Notes: a model not told the origin generated them from the letters alone. Numbered from the stretch's first letter, positions 1 to 7,118 are shown. The stretch is DNA of 11,586 bases from Anammoximicrobium sp032229885 (GCA_032229885.1 JAVYAJ010000366.1:1-11586); one strand, 5' to 3'. Program-made: numbers and translations.

Positions 1-53
1 ACAACTGACAACTGACAACTGACAACTGACAACTGACAACTGACAACTGACAA
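1..53. repeat. Heptamer tandem repeat (ACAACTG)n
   Basis: Seven perfect tandem copies of ACAACTG fill positions 1-49, and a partial ACAA completes 53. The array touches the left edge of the window, so its full length is unknown. The period of seven is not a multiple of three and the array contains TGA in successive frames, so it is not coding. It abuts the 48-bp dispersed repeat at 51-98. Short heptamer arrays of this kind are known from cyanobacteria (STRR repeats); any relationship is only an analogy. Confidence 0.97.
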
Positions 54-98
54 ATTTTCTTGGCCCTTGTTTGATTGCGGCTGCTGGCCGCGCTAGGC
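51..98 (+). repeat. 48-bp dispersed repeat, copy A
   Basis: Positions 51-98 match 7203-7250 in the same orientation at 44 of 48 positions, with mismatches at 54, 55, 60 and 74. Similarity stops sharply at both edges. The core contains a short hairpin, GCGGC-TGCTG-GCCGC. In this copy the repeat supplies the TTG start and first eight codons of the cytochrome reading frame. The mismatch at 74 creates a TGA directly before that start, where copy B reads TGG. Its nature (mobile, REP-like or recombinational) cannot be told from two copies. Confidence 0.85.
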
Positions 99-593
99 TT
101 GGCAATTTCTACTCTGTTCGCGGCAGCTCTCGCCCTGTGCGGCTGTCAACGATCGGCGGACCAAATACGACTTCTGGAAGAGCGAGTGACGAACCTGGAA
201 GCCAAGCTTGCCGACGCGTACAAGCCCGGGTTGGGCGACTTGATGAGCGGCATCCAGGTGCATCACGCGAAGCTTTGGTTTGCGGGCCAGAACGAGAACT
301 GGAAGCTGGCGGAGTTCGAACTTCATGAAATCGACGAGGGCGTGGACGATATTCGGAACTACCAGGGCGCCAGAAAAGAAAGCCAGTTGATCGACACGCT
401 GTCGCCAGCCATGGCGCGCGTCCGAGCCGCCGTCAAATAGCGGGACGCGGACGAGTTCGCGAAAAGTTATGCTGCCCTGACGACCGCGTGCAACGCCTGT
501 CACCGCGCCACGAACTTCGAATTCAACGTCGTGAAGACGCCCGACCGGCCGCCGTTCGACAACCAGGATTTCAAGCTTCCGGACGCGAAATAA
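75..593 (+). pseudogene. Small lipoprotein-type c-type cytochrome, split by an in-frame TAG
   Basis: The reading frame from TTG 75 encodes a signal peptide with a lipobox-like LCGC (Cys24), a short coiled-coil-like stretch (about 27-48), then a helical region with HHAKLWFAG (63-71) and ENWKLAEFELHEIDEG (74-89). It stops at TAG 438-440 after 121 residues. The same frame continues without a shift for 50 codons and contains one heme-binding CNACH (139-143 of the restored frame), ending at TAA 591-593. This layout matches a family of small periplasmic monoheme c-type cytochromes of unassigned function, recognised from memory. The 121-residue product lacks the heme site, and no usable start exists downstream. 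The N-terminal codons lie in a dispersed repeat, so the 5' end may also have been replaced. Upstream start choice is closed by TGA 72-74, and no Shine-Dalgarno sequence is visible. Alternatives are a sequencing error or low-level readthrough. Confidence 0.8.
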
Positions 594-612
594 CCGCGTT
601 GCTGCGCGGCGG

Positions 613-635
613 CGCCCCGCCGGGGAATCGGGGCG
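613..635 (+). terminator. GC-rich hairpin after the cytochrome frame
   Basis: CGCCCCG (613-619) and CGGGGCG (629-635) form a 7-bp stem about 20 nt after the TAA of the cytochrome frame. No U-tract follows on the plus strand, so this is at best a weak or factor-assisted 3' end between two convergent genes. Confidence 0.25.
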
Positions 636-722
636 ACGAGGGCGGGCGACGGGCCTGGATACGTGCCCTGCTGTCGTTAACGCGTCCGACGCGGCCGCCG
701 GGTCGCGTTTTACGGGGCAAGA

Positions 723-740
723 CGCCGCGTCCACGCGGCG
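723..740 (-). terminator. Hairpin just downstream of the acetyltransferase
   Basis: CGCCGCG (723-729), loop TCCA and CGCGGCG (734-740) form a perfect 7-bp stem that starts about 10 nt past the acetyltransferase stop on the minus strand. The following minus-strand sequence, TCTTGCCCCG, has no real U-tract. The position suits a 3' end for the gltX-glnS operon, but the terminator call is tentative. Confidence 0.35.
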
Positions 741-749
741 AGACGCCAG

Positions 750-1178
750 TCAGCCGCGCGGGCTCGTGTTGATGAACAAGGCCTTTTTCTGGTCGGGCAG
801 GGCATAGTCGAACCCGCATTCGCGAAAAAAGCCCTCGGCGGCCGTAATGGCCATGACCTCCAATACCTGATGCTGCTTGGCGCAGTCGATGCAGGCTTGC
901 ACAAGGAGCTTGCCCACCCCTTGACGCTGGGCGTCGGAGGCGACCGCCAGACATTGCAGTTCCGCGAGTTTTCTCGAGTAGATGTCGATCGCCGCGAAAC
1001 CGACGACCCGACCGTCACACTCTGCGATGAACCCGTTGCGGGTGAGGTCGCGAAGTTCGTCCAGCGAGCGGCGCAGCAGGATGCGCCGTTGCACGAACGG
1101 CTCGACCAACGCTTCGATGGTCGCGGCGTCCGCAACTTCAGCCTGTCGAATGGTGACCGACGCGGAGGTCAGCGTCAT
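750..1178 (-). CDS. GNAT N-acetyltransferase resembling the ArgA C-terminal domain
   Basis: This 142-residue protein is a single GNAT fold. The acetyl-CoA pyrophosphate loop is visible as QRQGVG (84-89), preceded by the beta-4 strand LAELQCLAVA (71-80). The segment QRRILLRRSLDELRD (30-44) and the ending GFDYALPDQKKALF (122-135) resemble the acetyltransferase half of N-acetylglutamate synthase, where a similar 'PESKKQLY' motif ends the domain. Stand-alone domains of this kind can acetylate glutamate in the first step of arginine synthesis, but the substrate here is inferred. The start is ATG 1178: its ATGA overlaps the glnS stop by 4 nt, indicating translational coupling. An in-frame extension back to 1268 would lie inside glnS and encodes no domain. 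It is the last gene of the minus-strand block. A general small-molecule or protein acetyltransferase remains possible. Confidence 0.85.
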   Translation of the reverse strand: MTLTSASVTIRQAEVADAATIEALVEPFVQRRILLRRSLDELRDLTRNGFIAECDGRVVGFAAIDIYSRKLAELQCLAVASDAQRQGVGKLLVQACIDCAKQHQVLEVMAITAAEGFFRECGFDYALPDQKKALFINTSPRG

Positions 1179-2971
1179 GGAGCGTGATCCTTGCCGGCGT
1201 TCCGCCCGGACCGTTTCTGCGATCCTTTGGCCGCCCCCTGGCCCTGCGATTTCTCGATCTTGGCCCACGAGTCGCGCAAGGACACCGTGCGGTTGAGCAC
1301 GAGCCGTCCTGGTCGAGAATCCTTGACGTCGACGCAGAAATAACCCAAACGTTCGAGCTGAAAACGGCTACCGAGCGGCGCCTCGGCCAGGCTGGGTTCC
1401 ACCGGTCGCTCGGGCAGCACCTCGAGCGAATCCGGATTCAGATTCTGCTTGTAATCCTGGCCGTCCGGCACATTCTCGGGATCGGCGGTCGTGAACAACC
1501 GATCGTACAGGCGAACCTCGGCCAGCGCGGCGTGTGGCGCCGAGACCCAGTGAATCACCCCTTTGACATTCCGGCCTTCGGGCTGTCGCCCCAACGTCTG
1601 CGGGTCGTGCGTGCAACGCAGCAGGACGACCTGCCCTTGGGCGTCCTTCACCACCTCGCGGCATTTGATCACATAGGCGTATCGCAGGCGGACTTCGCGC
1701 CCCGGCGCCAGACGATGAAACTGCTTCGGCGGATCTTCGCGAAAGTCTTCCTGCTCGATCCAGATCTCGCGCGAAAACGGGATCTTGCGCGTTCCCGCAG
1801 CGGGGTCCTCGGGGTTGTTCACGGCGTCAAGCTGCTCGACCTGGCCTTCGGGATAGTCTTCGATCACCACCCGCAGCGGACGCAGCACGGCCATCGCCCG
1901 CGGCGCGACGGCGTTCAAGTGTTCGCGCACGCAACCTTCCAACACGGCCACGTCGATCGTCGAGTTGAACTTGGCGACGCCGATCCGCTCGCAGAACTGC
2001 CGAATCGACTCGGGCGTATACCCGCGGCGGCGCAGCCCGCTGAGCGTCGGCATGCGCGGATCATCCCAGCCACTGACGCACTCCTGCTTGACCAGCTCCA
2101 ACAGTTTCCGCTTGCTCATCACGGTATACGTCAGGTTCAAGCGGGCGAACTCGATCTGCTGCGGAGCGTAGATTCCCAGCTCGCGGATGAACCAATCGTA
2201 CAGCGGTCGATGATTCTCGAACTCGAGCGTGCAGATCGAGTGGGTGATCCGTTCGATCGAGTCGGACTGGCCGTGGGTGAAATCGTACATGGGATAGATG
2301 CACCACCGATCGCCCGTGCGGTGATGCGTGGCGCGCAGGATCCGGTACAGGACCGGATCGCGGAGGTTCAGATTCGGATGCCCCATATCGATCTTGGCCC
2401 GCAGCGTGCGGCTCCCGTCCGGAAAATCTCCGGCGCGCATCCGTTCGAACAGCGCCAGGTTCTCCTGGGGGCTGCGGTTGCGATAGGGGCTGTCGCGTCC
2501 GGGCTGGGTCAGGGTCCCGCGGTGCTCGCGGACTTCGTCCGCCGTGAGGTCGCACACGAACGCCTTGCCGGCCTCGATCAGTTGAACGGCCCACCGATAC
2601 AGTTGCTCGAAATAATCCGAGGCGTAGAACAGGCGGTCGTCCCAGTCGAACCCGAGCCAGCGCACGTCTTCGATGATCGAATCGACGTACTCCTGCTCTT
2701 CCTTGCACGGGTTCGTATCGTCGAAACGCAGGTTGCACAACCCGTTGTACCTAGCGGCCAGCCCAAAGTTCAGGCAGATCGCTTTGGCGTGTCCGATATG
2801 CAAGTAGCCGTTGGGCTCGGGCGGAAACCGCGTCTGCACGCGTCCGCCGTGCTTGCCGCTCTGCAGATCTTCCTCGATGATCTGCTCGATGAAGTTCAAG
2901 GTCCGGCCGCCGGCGGCTGGCGTGTCGCCGCCCTCGTCCGCTGCGTCATGCCTTGGTTCGTCTTTCGTCAT
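1175..2971 (-). CDS. glnS: Glutaminyl-tRNA synthetase
   Basis: This enzyme attaches glutamine to tRNA-Gln with ATP in the cytoplasm. The 598-residue class I synthetase has an N-terminal extension of about 25 residues, then FPPEPNGYLHIGHAK (49-63) with an intact HIGH (58-61), the substrate region RFDDTNP (82-88), YPMYDFTHGQSDSIE (226-240), the active-site loop VMSKRK (284-289), and a C-terminal anticodon-binding beta-barrel region (roughly 345-565). The end is Lys/Gly/Gln-rich (571-598). Length is slightly above the usual 550 or so. Start ATG 2971 follows a weak upstream context without a clear Shine-Dalgarno sequence. It lies 166 nt downstream of gltX and overlaps the acetyltransferase start. 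Most bacteria make Gln-tRNA by amidating Glu-tRNA; having GlnRS implies direct charging. The family is thought to derive from eukaryotic GluRS by transfer. Confidence 0.97.
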   Translation of the reverse strand: MTKDEPRHDAADEGGDTPAAGGRTLNFIEQIIEEDLQSGKHGGRVQTRFPPEPNGYLHIGHAKAICLNFGLAARYNGLCNLRFDDTNPCKEEQEYVDSIIEDVRWLGFDWDDRLFYASDYFEQLYRWAVQLIEAGKAFVCDLTADEVREHRGTLTQPGRDSPYRNRSPQENLALFERMRAGDFPDGSRTLRAKIDMGHPNLNLRDPVLYRILRATHHRTGDRWCIYPMYDFTHGQSDSIERITHSICTLEFENHRPLYDWFIRELGIYAPQQIEFARLNLTYTVMSKRKLLELVKQECVSGWDDPRMPTLSGLRRRGYTPESIRQFCERIGVAKFNSTIDVAVLEGCVREHLNAVAPRAMAVLRPLRVVIEDYPEGQVEQLDAVNNPEDPAAGTRKIPFSREIWIEQEDFREDPPKQFHRLAPGREVRLRYAYVIKCREVVKDAQGQVVLLRCTHDPQTLGRQPEGRNVKGVIHWVSAPHAALAEVRLYDRLFTTADPENVPDGQDYKQNLNPDSLEVLPERPVEPSLAEAPLGSRFQLERLGYFCVDVKDSRPGRLVLNRTVSLRDSWAKIEKSQGQGAAKGSQKRSGRNAGKDHAP

Positions 2972-3056
2972 GGCTCGTATCGACTTTCTATGCTTGGCGC
3001 GTTTCTGTGCGTCCTACGGCCCGCAACAGCGCCGTGTCAGACGGATTTCCGCCCGC

Positions 3057-3077
3057 CCCGTGCCGTCCGGGCACGGG
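3057..3077 (-). other. Stable hairpin in the gltX-glnS spacer
   Basis: CCCGTGCC (3057-3064), loop GTCCG and GGCACGGG (3070-3077) form a perfect 8-bp GC stem about 60 nt after the gltX stop and about 85 nt before the glnS start. No U-tract follows on the minus strand. It may protect or process the gltX message, or partly terminate it to set the gltX:glnS ratio; this is inference. The rest of the 166-nt spacer (2972-3137) shows no gene. Confidence 0.45.
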
Positions 3078-3137
3078 CGCTTGCCCCATCATTCTCGCTC
3101 GCGCACGGCGCTCAACAAAGGCCAGGCTTGCCCACAG

Positions 3138-4733
3138 TCAGTCCACGGCGCCGTGGCCGTCGCCCGCGCCCGGCTCGAGCTGCGACAGAACGCGGGCAAT
3201 CCGCGCGGCGCAACGCTCGCGTCCCAAGATCTCCAACGTCTCGAACATCCCAAACCCGACAGCCTTGCCCGTCACCGCGACGCGGAGGGCATGGATGATG
3301 TCGCCCAGCTGGATCCCTTCGGATTCGACGAATCGCTGCAGCAGACCTTCCAACGACGCCGAATCGAATGGTTCGACAGCCTGCAACCGGTTGGCGAACT
3401 GCCGCAACAACTCGGCCGCGCGCGGCGGTTTAACCAGCCGTTTCTCGACCGCCGCGCGGTCCCACGGCAGGCGATCGTCCGGCAGGAAGAAATCCGCGAA
3501 ATCCAAGATGTCGCCCGCGATCTTGATCCGATCGCCGGCGGCTCGTACGACCGCCGACACCTGCGCGAGTTCCCGTTCGGTCGGCGGTTCCCGAACGAGG
3601 CCGGCGGCGTGAAGAAATGGCAGGACCATCGCCGTTTTCTGCTCGATCGGCATCTGCCGCGCGTAGCGCTCTTGGAAAGCCGCCAGCTTGGCCGGATCGA
3701 AACTGGCCGGCGCGCGGTTCACTCGTTCGAGCGTAAACGCGTCGATCATCTCGGACCGCGTGAAACTCTCGGTGCTGTCGTCCAGCGACCAGCCCAAGAG
3801 CAACAGATAATTGATCAACGCGTCGGGCAGATAGCCGGTCTCGCGGTAGAAGTCCACGACCACGGGATTGAAAGTCTCGTCGGTCACGGGCAGCCTCGCG
3901 GCGGCCGCGATCCGCGCCCCCTGGTCGAACAGGGCCTTGAAATCGCGTTGCTTGAGATACTGCTTCAGCTTGCGTTTGCTCAGTTTGCTCGAACTGCCCG
4001 GCTCGGCGACGTACGGCAGATGCGCATACTCGGGCAGCGGGTAACTCAACGAACGGGCGATGAAGATCTGCCGCGGCGTGTTCGACAGGTGTTCGACCGC
4101 CCGGATCACGTGCGTGATCCGAAAATCGTAATCGTCCACGGCGCTGGCCAGATGGTACAGGCACGTGCCGTCGGAACGCTGGATCACGTGGTCCTGTTCG
4201 GCGGCCCAATCGAACGCCACGTCGCCGCGAATAGCGTCATGAAACTGACACTGACCGTCGCGCGGCATCTTGAGCCGAACCACCGACTGACGCCCCTCGG
4301 CCTCGAACGCGGCCTGTTGCCGGGCGGTCTCGGCCATCCAGCGACGGCTGTAGACGAACGAACGCTTCTCGCGTTCGGCGGCTTCGCGCTCGGCCTGCAC
4401 CTCGTCTGGCCGGGCGAAATCCCGGTACGCATAGCCGCCGTCCAGCAGAGCCTGAACGGCTGCTTGATGGCGCTCGACCCGCTGTGATTGGAAATATGGC
4501 GCGTACGGTCCGCCGACGTCGGGGCCCTCGTCCCAGTCGATCCCCAACCAGCGGAAGCCATCCAGAATCGGCTGTAACGCCTCGGCCACGTTGCGCTGCT
4601 GATCGGTGTCGTCGATTCGCAGGATGAACTGCCCACCGTGCCGGCGCGCGAACAGCCAGTTGAACAGCGCCGTGCGAACGCCGCCAATGTGCAGGTATCC
4701 CGTCGGGCTGGGGGCAAAACGAGTGCGAACCAT
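3138..4733 (-). CDS. gltX: Glutamyl-tRNA synthetase
   Basis: This enzyme charges tRNA-Glu with glutamate in the cytoplasm. The 531-residue class I synthetase opens with TRFAPSPTGYLHIGG (4-18), a HIGH-type motif, then LRIDDTD (38-44), WLGIDWDEGP (62-71), ITHVIRAVEHLSNTPRQ (206-222) and the ATP loop KLSKRK (250-255), followed by the helical anticodon-binding region. The loop context EPGSSSKLSKRKL resembles planctomycete GluRS sequences from memory. The usual RGEEH-type motif reads RAVEH (211-215). Start ATG 4733 gives a motif spacing normal for the family. With glnS next door, this enzyme is probably discriminating (tRNA-Glu only), but that is inference. It is the first gene of the minus-strand block. 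The message probably has a long leader with hairpins at 4809-4849. Confidence 0.97.
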   Translation of the reverse strand: MVRTRFAPSPTGYLHIGGVRTALFNWLFARRHGGQFILRIDDTDQQRNVAEALQPILDGFRWLGIDWDEGPDVGGPYAPYFQSQRVERHQAAVQALLDGGYAYRDFARPDEVQAEREAAEREKRSFVYSRRWMAETARQQAAFEAEGRQSVVRLKMPRDGQCQFHDAIRGDVAFDWAAEQDHVIQRSDGTCLYHLASAVDDYDFRITHVIRAVEHLSNTPRQIFIARSLSYPLPEYAHLPYVAEPGSSSKLSKRKLKQYLKQRDFKALFDQGARIAAAARLPVTDETFNPVVVDFYRETGYLPDALINYLLLLGWSLDDSTESFTRSEMIDAFTLERVNRAPASFDPAKLAAFQERYARQMPIEQKTAMVLPFLHAAGLVREPPTERELAQVSAVVRAAGDRIKIAGDILDFADFFLPDDRLPWDRAAVEKRLVKPPRAAELLRQFANRLQAVEPFDSASLEGLLQRFVESEGIQLGDIIHALRVAVTGKAVGFGMFETLEILGRERCAARIARVLSQLEPGAGDGHGAVD

Positions 4734-4808
4734 AGCTTCAGGCGTGTTGAAGGATGACGGTCGTCAAGCAATCCGAGACTGCCCATGCGCGTCTGGCAAA
4801 ATTGGCGG

Positions 4809-4849
4809 TGAGGGCTCGTTTCCGAGCCTCAGCGGCGCATGGGCCGCTG
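4809..4849 (-). other. Two adjoining hairpins upstream of gltX
   Basis: The first stem pairs GGCTCG (4813-4818) with CGAGCC (4823-4828) around loop TTTC. It extends by TGA/TCA past a single bulged G. The second pairs CAGCGGC (4830-4836) with GCCGCTG (4843-4849). They share two bases, so fully extended forms compete. On the minus strand they sit 76-116 nt ahead of the gltX ATG and are followed by CACCGCCAATTTTG, a short U-run only. They could be a leader regulatory structure, a leaky terminator or a REP-like element. Confidence 0.5.
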
Positions 4850-5029
4850 CTGGTTGAGCGTTCAATCGCACACTTTCCGTCGTTCCGTCCGGTCGCTGTC
4901 TGTGTTTGTCGGCAAACGGGAGACGAGTATCGGGGCGGCCGGCTGGCGCGCCAACGCTGACGATATATTGTCGAAGTTCTTTGCGGGCGACCGGGCGGAA
5001 AGGCAACCTGCGCTGGGCGACGAGGCTAG

Positions 5030-5057
5030 ATTTTAGCGGGCGTCGGCGTTCCGACAA
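5030..5057 (-). promoter_or_regulatory. Candidate sigma70-type promoter for gltX-glnS
   Basis: On the minus strand TTGTCG (5057-5052) is followed after 16 nt by TAAAAT (5035-5030): four of six and five of six matches to the housekeeping consensus. A start near 5023 would give a gltX leader of about 290 nt including the paired hairpins. Planctomycete promoters are poorly defined, so this is only a candidate. Confidence 0.3.
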
Positions 5058-5226
5058 GCATCCTTTCCCACCGCGCCGCGGCCTGCCGCGCTTGATCGGA
5101 GCCTCGACCGCCTCGCGTAGGGCCCGTCGGCCGGACAAGGCCACCGCGGACGAGCCGCCCTCGAATGAGCCCGGCTCGCTCGCCTTGCCGCCGCTCGACG
5201 CGAGGCATTCGATCGATCTCCGCGGA

Positions 5227-6462
5227 TCACGCCGCGCGGCGGAATTGCTCCTGCTGGCGAAGCTTCTTCAGTCGTCGCCGTTCCATCTTGCTGAGCTTGC
5301 CGTCCGCATCCGCGGCGGCCGAATCGGGTCGGGCATCGCGAGCCGCGTTCGATCGCTGCTCGGTTTCCCAGCGCAGAACGGACGCCGAGCTCGATTCTTC
5401 CGGCGGCGACGGCGCCTGGGGCGACGCGGCGGCCAGCGGCGCCGTCGCCGGCTGAGCCGTCGGTGGGGATCGCTCTTCTGCCGGCGCCGGCTTCGGCTCG
5501 GACGCGACGTCTTTCTTTTTGGCGGCGAGCCTGCGAGCGGCCGGCTTTTTCTCCTCTGCGGTCTGCGCCGCTCGAGACTTGCCACGGCGACGCTGCGCCG
5601 TCCGCGTCGGCAACAAGCCTTGCGAATCGAGGAACACGTGGCGGCCATAAACCAGCACCGAGACGAAGACGCTGGCGTGTCCCAGCATCACGCAGGCCGA
5701 GCTTCCCAAAACCACCAGCATCTGACTGATGGGTTGCACGGGTATCTGCGCAACAATCAAGCCGAGCAAATACCCGCTCGTCCCCAAGACGAGGAACGTC
5801 AAGGACCATCGGCTGGCTCGGATCTCGACGGCCCAGCGCGCGGCAACGCCGATCCAAACGACGGCGCCGGCCACGCTCCAGGCCGCGTGGGAAGCGGGCG
5901 CCATCTTCGGCGCAGCCAATGCCGCGGCCAGATTGATCAGCTCGCGGTGCACGCCGGTCGCTTGGGCGGCGGCCGCTGCTACCAGCAGCCCGGGAAGCCA
6001 CTGCCAGACTCGATAACGACCGCGATAATCGTCCGTCTTGTGACGCCGCAAGCGATAGATCTGAACGGCTTGAAAGGACGCCGTTATCAACAGCAACGAG
6101 CAAACCCACGCCGCCAAGCTGCCGGGGCGCTGCAAATCCAACACGGACAGCACCGACACCGCCGAGTTCGGCGACCACATCGCCCACTGGGCATACGCGG
6201 CCAGCAGCCCGACCACCACGACCACGGCGCCGAGCGCCGCAACGGTCAGTTGAAATGGGCTCGATGCGAGCACGATCACACCGGACGGCTGCAACGCCAG
6301 GCTGGCGGCGGCGGAATACGACGCTCCACGCACCGCAGACACTCCGGCCGCCGGAGTTTGTTCGGCGCCGGCCTCCGCTGTCGCGTCGATCAGGTTTAGG
6401 CTCTCCTCAATCAGGACGCGCCGCCGCCTCTGATCGCCGCTCCCAACACGTCGCAATCCCAT
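5227..6462 (-). CDS. Six-segment membrane protein with charged Ala/Pro-rich tail, function unknown
   Basis: This 411-residue protein belongs to no family I can name. A hydrophilic N-terminus (1-65) with a basic QRRRRV patch precedes about six hydrophobic segments near 70-92, 115-136, 153-169, 192-212, 219-240 and 246-272, with a basic loop YRLRRHK between the second and third. From about 285 on it is a soluble tail: basic (RRRGKS, EEKKPAARR, AAKKK), then Ala/Pro/Ser-rich (320-360), and ends in a Lys/Arg helix LSKMERRRLKKLRQQ (390-404). Such a tail suggests contact with nucleic acid, ribosomes or acidic partners in the cytoplasm, but that is inference. Start ATG 6462 is supported by GAGAGG seven bases upstream. 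It is transcribed in the same direction as gltX but is separated by 493 nt, so probably not in one operon. Confidence 0.8.
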   Translation of the reverse strand: MGLRRVGSGDQRRRRVLIEESLNLIDATAEAGAEQTPAAGVSAVRGASYSAAASLALQPSGVIVLASSPFQLTVAALGAVVVVVGLLAAYAQWAMWSPNSAVSVLSVLDLQRPGSLAAWVCSLLLITASFQAVQIYRLRRHKTDDYRGRYRVWQWLPGLLVAAAAAQATGVHRELINLAAALAAPKMAPASHAAWSVAGAVVWIGVAARWAVEIRASRWSLTFLVLGTSGYLLGLIVAQIPVQPISQMLVVLGSSACVMLGHASVFVSVLVYGRHVFLDSQGLLPTRTAQRRRGKSRAAQTAEEKKPAARRLAAKKKDVASEPKPAPAEERSPPTAQPATAPLAAASPQAPSPPEESSSASVLRWETEQRSNAARDARPDSAAADADGKLSKMERRRLKKLRQQEQFRRAA

Positions 6463-6469
6463 GGTCGAT

Positions 6470-6475
6470 CCTCTC
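6470..6475 (-). promoter_or_regulatory. Ribosome binding site of the membrane-protein gene
   Basis: GAGAGG on the minus strand lies seven bases before ATG 6462. It supports that start against later in-frame candidates. It is one of the clearer Shine-Dalgarno sequences in the window; gltX and glnS lack an obvious one. Confidence 0.6.
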
Positions 6476-6520
6476 GAACGTCCCTGATTACCGGCCTCGG
6501 CTCACAGATGGACTCGCTTT

Positions 6521-6549
6521 CCAAGCGTTCCTCGCCAAGACCCGCTTGG
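6521..6549. repeat. Inverted repeat upstream of the membrane-protein gene
   Basis: CCAAGCG (6521-6527) and CGCTTGG (6543-6549) form a perfect 7-bp inverted repeat with a 15-bp spacer, about 60 bp upstream of the ATG at 6462. It could be an operator or a leader hairpin; nothing else in the sequence decides. Confidence 0.35.
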
Positions 6550-7118
6550 GCCACCCATCAGGCTGACATCCTGGCCTCGCGTCCCTAGAAACTGTTCGGC
6601 GACTCGGTCCCGAAACTGTAACCTGTGCGCTGAATGGACGACTGGATGGCGTCGGCCGCTCGCGCAACAAGTGCGGCCTGGATAAAATGCAGAATATGCG
6701 CCGATGCCGGTGTGAGCTTGCGGCGCACGCAACCGAGTCACAGATCGCGCGCAACGCGGCGTGTGGCGTCAATGCCCACGCAACAGAAAAACGGCCATGT
6801 CCCGCGACGCCGGTCGGCTGATGCCTTCGTCGGCGGGTGCTAGCATTGGTCGGGGTCCGCGAGCTTCGTCGGGTGGACGTGACCGCGACGCCGTCGTGCG
6901 TCGGCCCCAGTGATCCGAGCCGACAGTGCGCGGGCGCCTCGCGCGGCCGCGGCCCTGCGTGCAAGTGCGAACGCATCAAACGGCGCATTCGGATGCGGGA
7001 TTTCCCCTGTACTACGAACCTCAGACATCGTGCACTTTTTGACAATGTTTTCAGGCAGCGAGAGCGCCGAGTTGTTGAAGAGTTACACGTTGTGCTTGCA
7101 GCAACTCTGGGACCCACA

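Larger units (their letters stand above)
4734..5226 (-). other. Gene-free gap: leader of gltX and end of the membrane gene
   Basis: This 493-nt stretch separates the membrane-protein stop from the gltX start, all on the minus strand. It holds a candidate promoter (5030-5057), two adjoining hairpins (4809-4849) and a small TGACG/CGTCA dyad near 4757-4768. An open minus-strand frame at 4764-5144 has no recognisable protein character, and I do not call it. Confidence 0.6.
6463..7118. other. Gene-poor gap with scattered dyads
   Basis: I see no convincing gene here. Open frames on both strands read as Arg/Ser/Pro-rich sequence without domains. The stretch contains the inverted repeat at 6521-6549 and a bulged stem CCCGCGACG/CGTCGGCGGG (6801-6809 with 6828-6837). 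On the minus strand that stem is followed, after about ten bases, by five Ts. The last 100 bases (about 7010-7110) are visibly AT-richer than their surroundings. Confidence 0.6.

Noticed and set aside
211..215. GltX RAVEH motif (residues 211-215) as a sign of altered function
   Set aside because: Positions in this motif vary among functional GluRS proteins, and the two ATP-binding signatures are intact, so it is not evidence of a defect. Coordinates here are protein residues of the gene at 3138-4733.
438..440. TAG in the cytochrome as a pyrrolysine or reassigned codon
   Set aside because: No pyl genes are in view, a c-type cytochrome is not a known pyrrolysine protein, and TAG is used as a normal stop by the hydrolase gene.
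93..734. 213-codon minus-strand frame over the cytochrome
   Set aside because: Antisense to a frame with a CxxCH motif and a lipoprotein signal. No protein-like features.
1184..3298. 704-codon plus-strand frame antisense to glnS and beyond
   Set aside because: It is the mirror of a clear glnS with intact HIGH and MSKRK motifs. Its own translation shows no domain.
2811..4487. 558-codon plus-strand frame antisense to gltX
   Set aside because: Shadow of the well-supported gltX gene. The length reflects codon bias in GC-rich DNA.
4764..5144. 126-codon minus-strand frame upstream of gltX
   Set aside because: No recognisable motif. It overlaps the hairpins and the candidate promoter, and its composition is like random GC-rich sequence.
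5152..5177. GAGCCG/CGGCTC dyad after the membrane-protein gene as a terminator
   Set aside because: Only 6 bp with a 14-base loop and no U-tract. Such dyads are expected often in this composition.
7039..7067. Perfect TTGACA as a promoter element
   Set aside because: No acceptable -10 sequence lies at 16-18 bases, and no gene follows at a sensible distance.
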